The translations under genes and the position numbers were made by a program. Positions 11,347 through 23,012 of a stretch of DNA of 64,000 nucleotides are shown piece by piece; the stretch's first letter is position 1, and the number at the start of each line of letters is the position of its first letter. The notes under the pieces were generated by a model, which was given only the letters and a program-made list of their open reading frames with translations, did no database searches and was not told the origin of the DNA. This stretch comes from Neospora caninum Liverpool. Lineage: Eukaryota; Apicomplexa; Conoidasida; Eucoccidiorida; Sarcocystidae. The DNA is taken from positions 744,001 through 808,000 of the forward strand of contig NC_018392.1 of NCBI RefSeq assembly GCF_000208865.1, given 5' to 3'.

Positions 11347-14300
11347 ATGTCTCAAACAATCTCGCTATCAAACCCCTCAACACCGGGGTTGGTCTATACA
11401 AAAGAAGTCGAAAGTAGCTTCCCCATCGCGAATGAAGTGTTTTCGTCTCCTCTTCTGCATAGTTTTTGTCACCGTTCTCGCTGTTCTCGGGTTCCGGGTA
11501 AAGTGGTAGGTTCGACGGTATGCTCTGATAATCCGAATTCATCTCAAAATAAATCCATCACACTCATGGACAGCCTACTGCAAGCCCCGCACGAGAAACG
11601 AGGCTCAGATGAAAGTCAACCAGACCCTGCCGGGCCTTTGATGTCTCGCTTGTCCAATAGCACGTGGGCCAGTGAGCTGGACTACTTTCAAGATCCAGTA
11701 GCAGCCAGCGGTGCCCTGCCGGGGACACCGGGTTCGTTTCCTCCCTTGGTTTCATCCGAGACAGCTAGTCACCTTTCGATGGGAGACTTCGGCCTCTGCG
11801 GGAATCCACTGGCGGGCTTAACTCTATGGACCACTGATGGGGTTCCGAGTGCTGGGCTGGGAATAACGGGCATTCAGGGACTACTTCAGTCAAATACCTC
11901 TACATACCCAGAGATCGACGGTAGGGAACTTCCCAGCAATTACTCATTCTTCCTCTTGCCTCAGATGATGGAGGACCAACTGGCACAGGATCCACGTACT
12001 TCACCGGAGCCTCCCCCAGACGGTTGTACACTGCAACAAGCAGAACCAACTTTAAGCACCCCCAGTAACCACACCGAAACACGGTGGACCCGCAGCGACA
12101 GCCTTCCAGCACAGTATGAGTTCGAGAAGCCCCTTTCCATTCGTTCGTCTCGCAAACGGGGACGCGACAGTGAATGCAGAGATGCGTTTGGCCTGGCCGC
12201 TGGACTTGACCCACGCTTTGAGCATGCTAAGCTTGCAGCCGCCGCAAAGGCAGCAGAAGGCCAACAGATAGATCATCTTTACGCATTGTTGCCGTTTGAT
12301 CCGGCGATGGGTTCCGATACTCGATCACTGGATCAGGCAGGTCTCCAGCACCAGTTACTTTCCGATCAACTGGGGACCGGCAACATGTGTGAGAGTCAAC
12401 AGGCGCTTTCCTGTCTCAGTCCACTCCAGCTAGCCGACATCAAGTACGAAACAGTCAACCTCGGTGAATATGACATGTGTGAAGTGAGCGTCAGCTGGCA
12501 CCTGCCACGGTTGCATGCTTCTCCCGATTGGCCAGCCGATGCTGTTCCAGTACGGCGAGTCTTTGGCATCAATGCAGGCATGACGCTTTTCAATCTCCAT
12601 CGGATCATCTGCATTTCCATGGGTCTTTCCGATGACGTAAGTCTGTGCACGCTTCATTTTGGCCTTCCTCAGGTATATGCTTTTTCACGAAGCGCCTTCA
12701 AGGGGACTGATTTTACTCCATCTGTTTCCTCAACAGAGTTTAGTGGCGTCACCTCACCATGCCGTCGTTATTGCTTCTTTGGAACAAGTGATTTAAGTTG
12801 CTTGTCTATGGGATCCCCGCGTAGGCACAAGCGTCGGCGTTCAACCACGTCTGGGTTTTACCAAGCAACAACACATATGGAGGTGGACCTCTAACGAAAA
12901 CGCGAGCCAGCGGAGCCTCTCGGATCAAGGTGACGACAGACCGTGCTGTTGAGTACCGGCACAGTATCACTGTGTCGCTGGACAGTCACTCACAGGTCGT
13001 CGCGACACCGGAGTCCGTACTTCTTTATGTCCTCGGATGTGTCCAGCTTCACGTGCAGCTCGCGGGAGTAATGAGAAACAGGACAAAGCAGAACTCGCTG
13101 ATATGGGTAAGAGGGGGTCACATTTGCCAAACGGAGAGATGGAGCATACCTGGGGCTGCAAATGAATGTGAGTGAAATGGTATGGTGATGTGGTTGATGT
13201 ACCTTCTGCCTGCCTCTTAGGTACCCCGCTGCATTGCCACCGGAACGTACGGTACCGCACCTCCTTCGGGAACCGACTGGAATAGCTCTGCAGAAATCTG
13301 CAGCCATGTCCCTTCTTTCCACGTGGATGTCCACGAAATAAACACGTAAGATCAAGAAGCATGTTGCTGTGTGCTGACAGGTATAGGCAGTCAGCGAATT
13401 GAACCATGGAACGTTCGTCTCCAAGTTGTGCGTGCAGGAAGCCCAGTGATTCAGCAGTAGGTGTATTTGTGTGGAATCCCCATTCTCAGGCAGTTCATTG
13501 ACACTCGATTCTCCAAGAATACATCCTTTTCCAGGCGAACTAAGATGATGCGCGCGGAGGTATGGCTGGCTCGTCATCTGTCACAGGAGACAACCTACAA
13601 TACGGACTCTAAGCACCACCAACAGACCTCATGCTTGTCTACGGTTTCCTCAGCACTAGTGGAAAACCGCTGTGCGTCGTCCGCTGTTCACTATCTGTGC
13701 GTGACAGGGAATTGATGAAGACATTCTGCGGTGCTACAGCGAATCCATTCAGGAGTTCTGGCACGATCCAGATCGGGTGAGGGACCTCTCTATCCGAGTG
13801 ACTCGTCAGTCGATGGGAGGCTCGAAACGTAGGTGCATCGAGGGCCGCAAAGCACAACGGGCTATCGAACGCGAGGAGTCATGTGAAGATAGTTCGCAAG
13901 CACAGGAACGTGGAACTCGCTCTGAGGACCTGTCCTTGCCAAGCACCCACGACCCTCCAGCGGTTTCCGTGCAACAGCAGTTGGGTTCCCTTGCGTGGCA
14001 CGAGTCGCCAGCATCCCTTGAGGCCTTCATATCGATGCCTCACTTGGACCCAACGTACAGTAGCGATCCCCAAGGTGATCCGCCAGGTGTCCTCGGCGTC
14101 CCAACTTGCCCGAGCCCTGCCATGTCACTGTCGTTTCCGTTCACGCTTAGCAGCGACGCAGTTTGTTGCTCGCCATCATCAACACTCTCATCGACCCTTG
14201 CGACAGGCATGCAACAAAGGAGTGATAAAGTTGCCACCGCTCCGCATGCTGTCGACAGCACTGAAGATTCCATTCCCAACAGCGGAGGACTAACTGCTGT

Positions 14301-14853
14301 CGCCCAGGCGCCAGATGACTTTGTCTGCGGTGAAGGATCCGGATCAGGTAACGGTATGCGTCGAAGCAAACGCATTAACGACAAGAGAATTCAGAACCAG
14401 CCCGAAGATGACGGTCGATATCCGTTGAAACCGTCTTCCATCCCTCCTGAGCCTAAAGTGAAGGTAAATGAACTGCCTCTTCCTCTTTCCATTTCTGCGG
14501 GTTCAACTAACTCTCCATATGCCTCGCCCTCGAAAACGGGTTTAACCGAGACAAATCCCTCGTGCTCCGCTGTTTCCAAAGAAGGGTCGTGCTGCTCGAC
14601 AAATCCAGGTGACTACGATATCGCTGACTTTCGTTTGCTAGCAGGGGTCCTCGACGACGAGGCTTCTAGGGGGATCCTCTCCGTCTCTCCGGAGTCCATT
14701 GAGCCTGTAGATTTTACCGCCCAAGCTGATGACCAAGGACATGAGTCTGACTGGCCGACAACCCAACCGGATTGGAGGAGTGTACAGTTTGTCTTGACGC
14801 AGGATCACGGGATAAATATGGAACCGAGAAATTCCGCGCAGACTGCATGTTGA
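11347..14853 (+). CDS. pRiA4b ORF-3-like (MM3350-like) domain protein
   Basis: A large, mostly disordered protein with one compact domain in the middle. Best-supported exons are 11347-12636, 12930-12995, 13221-13345, 13535-13559 and 13708-14853, all in phase, giving about 883 residues. Domain evidence, in order: an EVSVSWHLPRLHASP strand, PVRRVFGINAGMTLFNLHRI where the family has a 'pxxxTLxxLHxxI' segment, VEYRHSITVSL corresponding to 'YxWxHxIxVE', PRCIATGTYGTAPPSGT corresponding to 'PxCxxGxGAxPPEDxGG', and FWHDPDRVRDLSI near the family's terminal 'FDPDxFD'. The family is widespread in bacteria, archaea and plasmids; its biochemical role is not established. Flanks are Ser/Pro/Gln-rich; a basic run (SKRRCIEGRKAQR) follows the domain. 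The first ATG in the frame is used. A readable 293-base segment after the strong GTAAGT donor at 12637 may be intron or optional exon. Homology is moderate and needs a profile search. Confidence 0.7.
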
Positions 14854-15573
14854 ACCCGCTAGTCCCACTTTTTCAGCTCTGAGAAGTGGTTGAGAGACGT
14901 GTCACTAAGTGCTCCGTACTTGGCTTGTGCCAAAGTGAGATTGTCCTCAGAAGTGTCCCGTTTTCATTGCGTGTCACACGGATTCAAAGTTTTGCAATAC
15001 ATGGCTGCTTTGTGTCACTTGGGCGTCCTACCAAGAACAATGTGTTTTGTCGCTGGCCATCTCAGGCACCCACTGAAGTGTCAGTTTCCTGGCTTTCGTG
15101 AAGACGCTCCATGAGGCGCTTTAACGCCATACGCCTTCAGGCCTGTCAAGGACAAGGCTGCTTGAGTGTTTGTGTTCTCCGGAAACGACACTGAAGGCGA
15201 CTTTCAAAAATGCTAACTCACAACCTGTTGCAGGCCACTCATCGTAGTGATGGAAAAGCATGGGCGAATTCCGCCCTGTACACCGGACACACAAGACACT
15301 CACAGGCACGAGTAGGTACACCTGCACGTTTTTGCGGCAGCGGCACGCTACGAACTGTTTCAGCCTCATCGCGCAAACAGAGCGAGCGATGTGCTGAGAT
15401 GAGGTTTTGGTTGCCAAGTCGGAAGGGGTTGCGTTCTCTGTGTTCGAGCAGTCGCAGTGCGCCGCGGAAGGGCAATATCGAATAAACGTAGAACCATTCG
15501 ACGGTAACGACCGAGTTCTCCTGGGCCTCCACTGGCCCTTCGGGGGTTCCTCTGTCTCAACATTTCCCTCGCC
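14854..15573. other. Spacer between convergent genes
   Basis: Separates the stops of the pRiA4b-domain gene (plus) and the LON-domain gene (minus). It should hold both 3' UTRs. No independent feature is recognised. Confidence 0.5.
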
Positions 15574-18500
15574 TCATAGTTTAATGTTGAGAGGCATTTG
15601 CTCAGAGATGGGAGCCTTCACGTCGTCCGGATCCCGAAACCCCGGCTGGTCTTTCAGTCGTTTGACTTCTGCCTGTAGTTGTCGAAGCTTGTCCTCTAGT
15701 GACCGCCTCACAACGTCAAGGCGAAGTTCCGTGTCCTGCTGTGCCATTGCCCAGCACCTGCCATTACAGCCATGCCACGCACACAACGGGAGAAACGTTC
15801 AAATGCGAATGAGCACTCCCCGTTACACCTGACGCGCGGCGGTGCACACCACCTACAGTCTGTTCGAGTAGAATTCACGCTACCTCTCCGTCGCTCATCC
15901 TCGTGGCTGAAGCGGTGTGTTTACTTGTTTGAACGTAGCACCGCCGTTCCCCCCCAAACCGGCTACTGCTACGTTTAGTGGGCTTTGCTTGAAAGGAGGA
16001 CACTGCTGGCTTTCCAAAAACTGAATCCTACCGCACTTGGCCAGGGCAGCCCAGCGCCACTCTGCGTCGCCGTTCACTCTCCTGGAACGGGCCTACACAG
16101 CTACCTATCTCCGGAAGGTTTCCCACAAGAAAGCAGATGATGATTGAGCGGTGGTCGGTTCTCCACCAGATAACCCGACTGAAGGAAGCCAGTCCCTGTA
16201 CGGCAGCCTCACCTTGCTCGAGCATCAATGTGGTGATCCATGGCGCAGAATGAGACCCACTCGCCGATGTCCTGCTCCGTTGCCCCGGATGTCTCATTGA
16301 TGAATTCGTCCACCTTGTCTTCGAGACTTGGCCGTAAAGAAACGAGATGGGCTTGATGCATCTTTCCTTCCAGCTTCCTGAAGAAATCAAGGGCAAACGC
16401 ATACACACATAAGTGGAGCCTTAAACTGCATCGGTCGCTTGACGTTTCTCGAACGCCCAGTGGAAAGGTTGCGTAAACAGGCCATGTCGATATGTATGCG
16501 CATGCACAGCCTGACTGTAGACGTTTTGCAGTTTCTCCGCTTCTCGGAGGCTGGAGCTCGGCAAAAACCCTTTTCGAGTTCATGTGTCATCTTTGAGGTC
16601 CTACTGACCAGCCGTGCTGGTACTATAGAGAACTCACGTCCACAGTGCTTGCCAGCTTCGTTTCGGATCTGCACAATTCCAGGTGCACGCTCGCTGTGCG
16701 CGGGGTGGGTGCACCAAGCTGGCAACTGTGCGCCAGGGTCTTGAGGCTGAACCTACCGGAAATGGAGCTCCATCTTGTTGACTCGATCGTAGAGGCTGTA
16801 GAGCGCTTTGATGTTTTCTCTCGACACCAGGGGGTTGACAAACCCGTCGCGCTTGCTCTCATCTTTGTGTGGCACGACGCGAACCTGCACAGCCCCACAG
16901 ATACTGTCATCCATACGTGCTGTCGAGGGGAAACCAAAAACGCTGCTACCGACGTTGCCGTTTGCCATTGAGCCGACTGGTCGGGCCGCACAGGCTTCTC
17001 TTTTGGGTGAAAAGACCTACAATGTGTGCGCTGACGAACCCACGAGGCCCTCTCGCTAACTCGACCGTACGCACAGGAGGGCATCCGACACAGGTCAAGG
17101 CTGGCGGGGCAGCAGGCAAGACTTGGAGAGGTAACTTTTCGGTCGTTTTGTTCGTCTCTCTGAAACCCGGCATTCGCCTTTTGCTGTCTCCAGCTTTTCT
17201 GACAGGGATCCCGATACAAGAGAATCCCTACTGCACTCTTCGCTCTCGCCGTCCTCACCCGGAAGCTCAGTTCCGAGGCTTCGAGTACCGAAACGATTTT
17301 CACTCGGCCCATAATTCGAAGACCGAGCTCGCCGCTCTTGTCGAGCATGTGGATCTCCGTCGGCTCGGCAATGGCGCCGTAGCCAATCAGCATGTAATCG
17401 TCTTTGGTGCCTTGGCTGTTGGGGGGCGACCCGGCCAACGCACTCCGGTTCTCCTGGGGGCGCGCAATCTCCACGTCGCCTTCCTCTCTGTAGTCGACGT
17501 AGCCCAAAAATATCGTCGCCGACCGCGTCGCCCGCATGTGTCGCACCATGCGGTCCCGCTCTCGAAAAGGCAGCTGTATCACAGTCTTCTGTCCAGGAGA
17601 CTAAAGAGAAAAAGCACAAAAAAACCGGCCCAGAAGCGGCGAAATTGCCCAAAGGTATTGAGCTCAGATGGGACTACCCCAGCGCCTCCATAGAGCTACC
17701 TAGGAAACATGTGTAAGATTTCGTCTCAGGTGTGTGCTCCGTGTGCCGGGTTCAGAATGGCTGCAGACACTTGGTTCCGTGTCGACCAGGGAAAGCACGC
17801 CTAAGCCGTCGCGTCAGTCAAGTTGGTAGGTTTCCAGCGCAGGGTTCTACCCTTACAATGGCAGCCGTTTCATCTAGTTTCGTGACGAGCATGTCGACGT
17901 CCCGCTCTTCGTTATGGGGCCAGTCCTGTATGTAGGGGCCTGCTTTGTAGATACCCTCGCGTAGCAAGGCCTGCATCTGCCCCAGAGGTCCCGTCGGATC
18001 AATCTCCATTCGGCGTCCCGTCAGCGACGTGTCGGCGGTCAACGGAGTCGGGTAAATCGGTTCGGCGGGCGCAGGAAGAGGCGCCGAAGAAGCGCCGTAC
18101 TGCGACGGCGAGGCAGCATTCGAGAAGGGCGAGAAGGCCGCAGACGGAGAAGGACTGCCTGTAGGAGGACTCACAGACGCGGAGGTGCCGGAGCCGACAG
18201 CGCTGGGGCTTGAAGGAGCAGAAGCAGGAAACTGAGGGCCATCAGGGGAGGAAGCCGAAGCCCCAGGGCTATTGATTCCGTCAGACACAGCTAGCCGTCC
18301 ATCTGATGCAGCGACAGAGTTGAGGTGGGATGAAGAGAGGGGGGATGGCGATGAAAGCAGGAGCGGGCTGCCGTTGAGTTTGAAGACGCGGGGCTGCTGG
18401 TGAGACAGGTACGCGCCGTTGAGAGAAAGACTGGAGGCCACGCCTGTATGGACGTAAGACGATAGAGCTCCCCCCACTTTCAGAGACGGATGAGACACAC

Positions 18501-18918
18501 AACGCGAAGCAGCGGACAGTCCCGGGGCGATGAAACACTGCAGCTGGTGGGACAGAGCGACAGGAGACGCGACGATAGGAATTCGGACGCCGTTTTCGCG
18601 GCAGGCGAGCGGACACGAGTGCGAGGAAGGTTTTCTGGTTCTCGAAGACAAAGGTGAGTCGGAAGCGTCCGGTGTACGTACACCTCCAGGAAATAAACAA
18701 CGCAGGCAAGCCAGGGGCTTTGTGTGCGTGGCCGCATGGGCAAGAGAAGTCGGCAGGATGCTTCCGTTCTGCGAACCAGCGCGAGAATAAATAGGGGAAG
18801 CAGAGGTCTGGGTGACAAGGGAAACGGCAAAGGCGCGCATTTCCACGGAAGCCCATAAAGTCAGCAGAAGAAAAAGCGCCGGACCCCGCTGGGCCATGAA
18901 ACCGATCCGGAGCGCCAT
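15574..18918 (-). CDS. LON-N (Lon substrate-binding) domain protein with signal peptide
   Basis: Six exons on the complement join in phase: 18918-17857, 17600-17259, 17016-16757, 16693-16638, 16366-16213 and 15757-15574, giving about 685 residues. The start MALRIGFMAQRGPALFLLLT is followed by more hydrophobic residues, a clear secretory signal with a possible cleavage after AFA near residue 31. Residues 35-330 are Ser/Pro/Ala-rich and probably disordered. The domain begins near residue 355: IQLPFRERDRMV, then IFLGYVDY, then IGYGAIAEPTEIHML, followed by LRIMGRVKIVSVLEASEL, which matches the Lon N-terminal pattern of a short beta segment and the 'GxxRFRI' strand. The helical C-terminus (LYDRVNKMELHFR, then LRLDVVRRSLEDKLRQLQ) fits the helical half of that domain. 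There is no AAA+ or Ser/Lys protease domain. A signal peptide followed by a long leader could route it to the apicoplast, as plants have plastid LON-domain proteins; this is inference. It is divergent from EMC6. Confidence 0.65.
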
Positions 18919-20167
18919 GGCTCGATCGGGGAGAAGGCGAAGAGAGGGGGACGAGCAATGGGCGTGGATCGTCGGCAAGACCGGCAATCACCGGCGTGAA
19001 AGCGTCGAGGAAAACAGAGTTGTCGAGGACACTTCTCGGCCCCGTGAATGCTTCGCCGGTGCCATGGACTCAAAAACGCTGTGGACGCCTGCGTGGACTG
19101 AAAAGCGTTCCAGATAAATCCGGAGAGGAGTCGATTTCGCTCAGAATGTCGTTAACGGAGGCAAGCATTTCGCGTGAAAATCCTCAGTTGTGTCGGTGGC
19201 AGAAGGCGAACCAAAATTCCAGTTTTGCGCGCGGGACTATGCAGGAGACATCGAGATGGGAATTCAGCAGACTCTGCGCGGGGTGAGACGTCGACGAGAA
19301 AACAACTCACGGAACGGGGAAAACACCGAACTTTAAGAAGTACAGATGGTCCTTCAGACTTGAGCGGAGAAACCGCGTCTTCATACGGGAAAGAAGAGAG
19401 AAAACGTACACAGAATAAAAATGCGGCTGAGGATTCGAGATCGACGTGCGCATGTTTGAGAAGACATGAGGCTCATGCGCCAAGAAGTGTGCGGTGTTGG
19501 TAGAGGCATGCACTGGGCATGCCCTTTTTAACAGAAGCTATTGCATGTTCTTTTCGCAGTTTCTCCGTTCGGAACCCCCAATTCTGCTTTCCCCTTTCTT
19601 TCGAACGTACTTTTCTTTCCTGGTCGTTCCGAACCTCCGTATCGCAGCTGTACACCTGTCTCGGAGTTTCGGGCCTTCTTTGCACACCCGATTCATCGTC
19701 AGGAACTCAAGAGAACACAGTTCCACGTTCGCGTTACACCTCACTGAAATCTTTCTGATCGACTAATCGGCCTTCTTACGCACAGCATACCCCACCAGCT
19801 TCCCTGTGATCTCGTCGCCGACAAGTCACTGTCTTCCTCAATGAACGACCGAACAGAGGCCTCAGCGGCATCTCTCTCCATATCCCTGACTGGCCCTGAA
19901 TGTGCCTTTTCTTAGACAGAAAAGCTGACGCTTCTACCCTCCGTTTTCTCCGCCGTACTCGACCGCGGATTCGGTTGGGACAAGCTGCGGGTGAGCGAGT
20001 CAGCTGGGCTGGTGCCGCGCTTTTGTGTGGACAACGCCGTTTCCTCGTCGCAGTTCCTTACGGAAATTCCAGTGTCTTTTCAGCAAAGACAGCGCATGTC
20101 CAGCGCCTTTTCCTTGCGTCGGAAGTTCCTTTGGTTTCGCGTGTTCATCCCCCTTTTTCTTGCCAAC
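18919..20167. promoter_or_regulatory. Shared upstream region of LON-domain gene and EMC6
   Basis: The two genes are transcribed away from each other across about 1.25 kb, so this stretch should contain both promoters. It contains TGAGACG at 19284-19290, an element described in promoters of Toxoplasma dense-granule genes, and two GCATGC copies at 19506-19522, the core of a motif bound by apicomplexan AP2 factors. Such short words also occur by chance, so their role here is only suggested. Confidence 0.4.
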
Positions 20168-21504
20168 ATGGACACTCGCGGTGTGGAGCCAGGTGTCCAA
20201 CTGAGTGACCTCGCCTCAGCTGCACAGTCGCGAAAGGCAGTCGATGCGCTGACAGCCGGAGACGACGCTTCTGTCCCCGAGCGGCCGTCCACGCCTTCTC
20301 CGGGGCTAGCGTCGGGTGAAAAGGCGGGAAAGAAGGAGTCTGAAGCACCGCCTATTCGCCCGTCGATGGTCTCTCATAACTATCGACAACTCACTGTCAA
20401 GTAAGGGAGCATGGTGTCCACACGGTTTCGCAGCTTCCTTCATCCGTCTAAATCTCCATGTCGAGGTTCCTGCTTGTTTTGTGCTCCACGAGAACACCTG
20501 ATCTTCGCATCCTCTTCTCTGTCCCCAATTTTGTGTCCTGCGAACCCGACATCGCAACTGCCTCGCCCCTCCTTCCGTGTCCGGCCCTCTTCCCCGTCTC
20601 CCTTGGTGCTTTCTCCACTCGCAATCCCCTCGGCCATCTGCTCCTTTCTCTCTCTTCCTTCGGCGGTGCGTGCCTGTCCCCATGCCTTTGTGTGCTCGGC
20701 ATATGTGCGCACGCGCGTGCTTCCTTCGTTTCTGCGCTTCTCCCTCAGCCGCCACCTGGCCGCAGTCGTTGCTGGCAGCGTCGCGGGGATCTTTGGGCTC
20801 GAGGGCCTCCCAGGCAAGTCCTCTCTTCATCGCTCGTGCCGTCTGCGACCTCTGTACACAGATCAGGCTTTTTGCGACTGCTTGGCTTTTTCCTGTCGTT
20901 ATCTGGGCCCCCAGGGCCAAAACAGTCTTCCAGTCAACGTCTGTAGGGAGAGACGTCTTGCAGGCGAGCGTATATAGGAGCGTCACAGAGGTATATAGAT
21001 GCCTTTGTGCACGCGGCTAGTTCCTTGGTAGGGAAACGTTCGATACACGCGTGGCATGCCGACGCAGTGCGCTTCTGGGAGCCACGCATCTTGTGTCTCC
21101 TGGCCATTTTTCTCTCTGCCTGTTATCTCCGTCGTTTGGAGACAGTCGCTGGGGGTTTTGGCCGACACGCGACAAACGGTGGAGACCGAACCCCCTCTCT
21201 TGCCTCTTGTCTTGGACCTCTCAGATGGCCGTCGCGTGCTTTTTTTATGTGGTGCATGCATTCGCTTTCTCTCTCTCAGGCCTCTTTGTCTTCGTCTTGG
21301 TCACGCTGCTCGGAGGCTGCCTCATGGTCGTTGAGACCGGCTTCCAATGCAAGTTGTTCTTCGCCAACACAACAGATGTCTTCTTCGCTCAGTTCTTCAC
21401 AGCAGCTCTGGTACGAAAAGATGAAATAACCGTGGAAAGAAAAACACACCGAGAGGCCACCTCTTCACCCGACACCTCTCTATACACATCCCCTCTTCCT
21501 ACCC

Positions 21505-21537
<33 letters not shown>

Positions 21538-21911
21538 TTTATAGACACGTATTTGGCTACACGTATATATGAATATACACGGTTATAGACTCGTCTTTAC
21601 CTGGACTTATGTGTATGTATATATACGTTATGGACACGTATTTACCTAGACCTGTATATATATTTATATCGTTATAGGCTCTTATTTGCCAACACCTGTC
21701 GATATTCATGGAGATAGAGCAACGCGAAGTGGACACTGGTATCCCCCAAATGTTAGAAAATCTCGGCTTGTAGCCACGCTGCACGAACGGCAAGAGTAAG
21801 CGTTGCCGAGCTGTACCGGCGTTTTCACGTTTTGACTCGGTTCTTTGTCTGTTCGTGCAGACGTTCATCCTCATATGGACCCTGGTCTACAACATCGTGT
21901 ACATCTTCTAG
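20168..21911 (+). CDS. EMC6: ER membrane protein complex subunit 6
   Basis: EMC6 is a small membrane subunit of the ER membrane protein complex, which inserts and stabilises transmembrane helices. Four exons fit in phase: 20168-20400, 20749-20813, 21280-21410 and 21861-21911, giving about 159 residues. The first 66 or so residues are a polar cytosolic extension not seen in the roughly 110-residue animal and yeast proteins. The conserved core follows: NYRQLTVNRHLAAVVAGSVA, GIFGLEGLPGLFVFVLVTLL, a loop with FFANTTDVFFAQFFTAAL, and the last helix TFILIWTLVYNIVYIF ending at the stop, which matches the family's C-terminal 'FxLxWxxxYxxVxxx' segment. Intron 2 starts with GC instead of GT (CAG|GCAAGT). 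An ATG further upstream in the same frame would add a hydrophobic leader, but the 20168 start keeps the protein close to family size. The identification rests on the whole core pattern. Confidence 0.92.
21505..21532. repeat. (TA)n microsatellite
   Basis: Uninterrupted TA dinucleotides in the third intron of EMC6, followed by irregular TATATATGTATAT-type sequence to about 21690. Confidence 0.95.
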
Positions 21912-22969
21912 GCGCTCGTTTCTCGGTTGACACATTTCCCGTTCGCCCTCTCCTCTCTATGCATCCGCTATCGCGTATTGATGGCTCTCTCTGCCTCATC
22001 TCTCGTTCAGGAGAGCCTCTCTCTCTGTATGCCCGTGAAGGCATGCGTTTCTGCTTTCCTAGTCGTCTATGTGCATCAAGGAATTTTCCTCTTTATCTAC
22101 CTGACTGTCTCTGCCTGTCGGATTATGTGCTCACCGCCACCAGTGTCTCTTTGGGCATACCTCGCCGTCTCTGCCCTCTGTGGGGCTCTTGATCTCTCTT
22201 GTTCGATATCCCTCTCGGTTTACATCCTCTTTTACCCGACTTCCGATGAACATGGCTGTCGCCTGGTGTCCTGGTGGCCGAGGCTTGTCGCTTCTCTTCG
22301 TATCCTTCTCACATTCTCCGCGGCGTTTTCTCACGAACGGACAAAAATAGAAGGGCTTTGCCATCGACTCAACAAACACTCAGCGTAGGCGGCTCCCCTG
22401 CGAAACGGCCTCATTTTCGTGCGATCAAAAGTATGCCTAGAAAACATTTTCCCGAACGAAGCGGAAACGAAACATCAACAATGTATATAATATATATAGG
22501 TGCTGCAATAAAAGGTTTCGCTTTTGCCACATATGTCCACAAGCCTGTATATAAATACTGCTGAAGAGGATTTCATTCGCAGTTCCTGTGTAGAATAAGA
22601 ACCGCCTCGTCTCAAGGACGAACTTCACTTGGTGCATGCACGTCGGAACATCATGGTCGCACCATCCCGCAACGATCTCAGTTCAGTCCCTGCCGCCCTT
22701 CTTCGCGATTTAAGGTGTCTCCGTCCCAGAGCGCCTGACACACTTGGAAGCGTGTGCACACGCTGGAGCAGGGGGTTGGACTCTTCACTGCCGCAAGTCG
22801 CAGTTCGAGAAAATGCAGCCACCGTCTGCAGAGGAATCTCGTCGAAGAAAGGCACACACACACCAAGGGGTTACGCTAAAACCTAAGCTGAGCGCATCTA
22901 CTTCCATTATACACATATGCGTATGACAGCATGTGTCCACAGAGGTGGCCGTGCACCTCTGTCTACATA

Positions 22970-23012
<43 letters not shown>

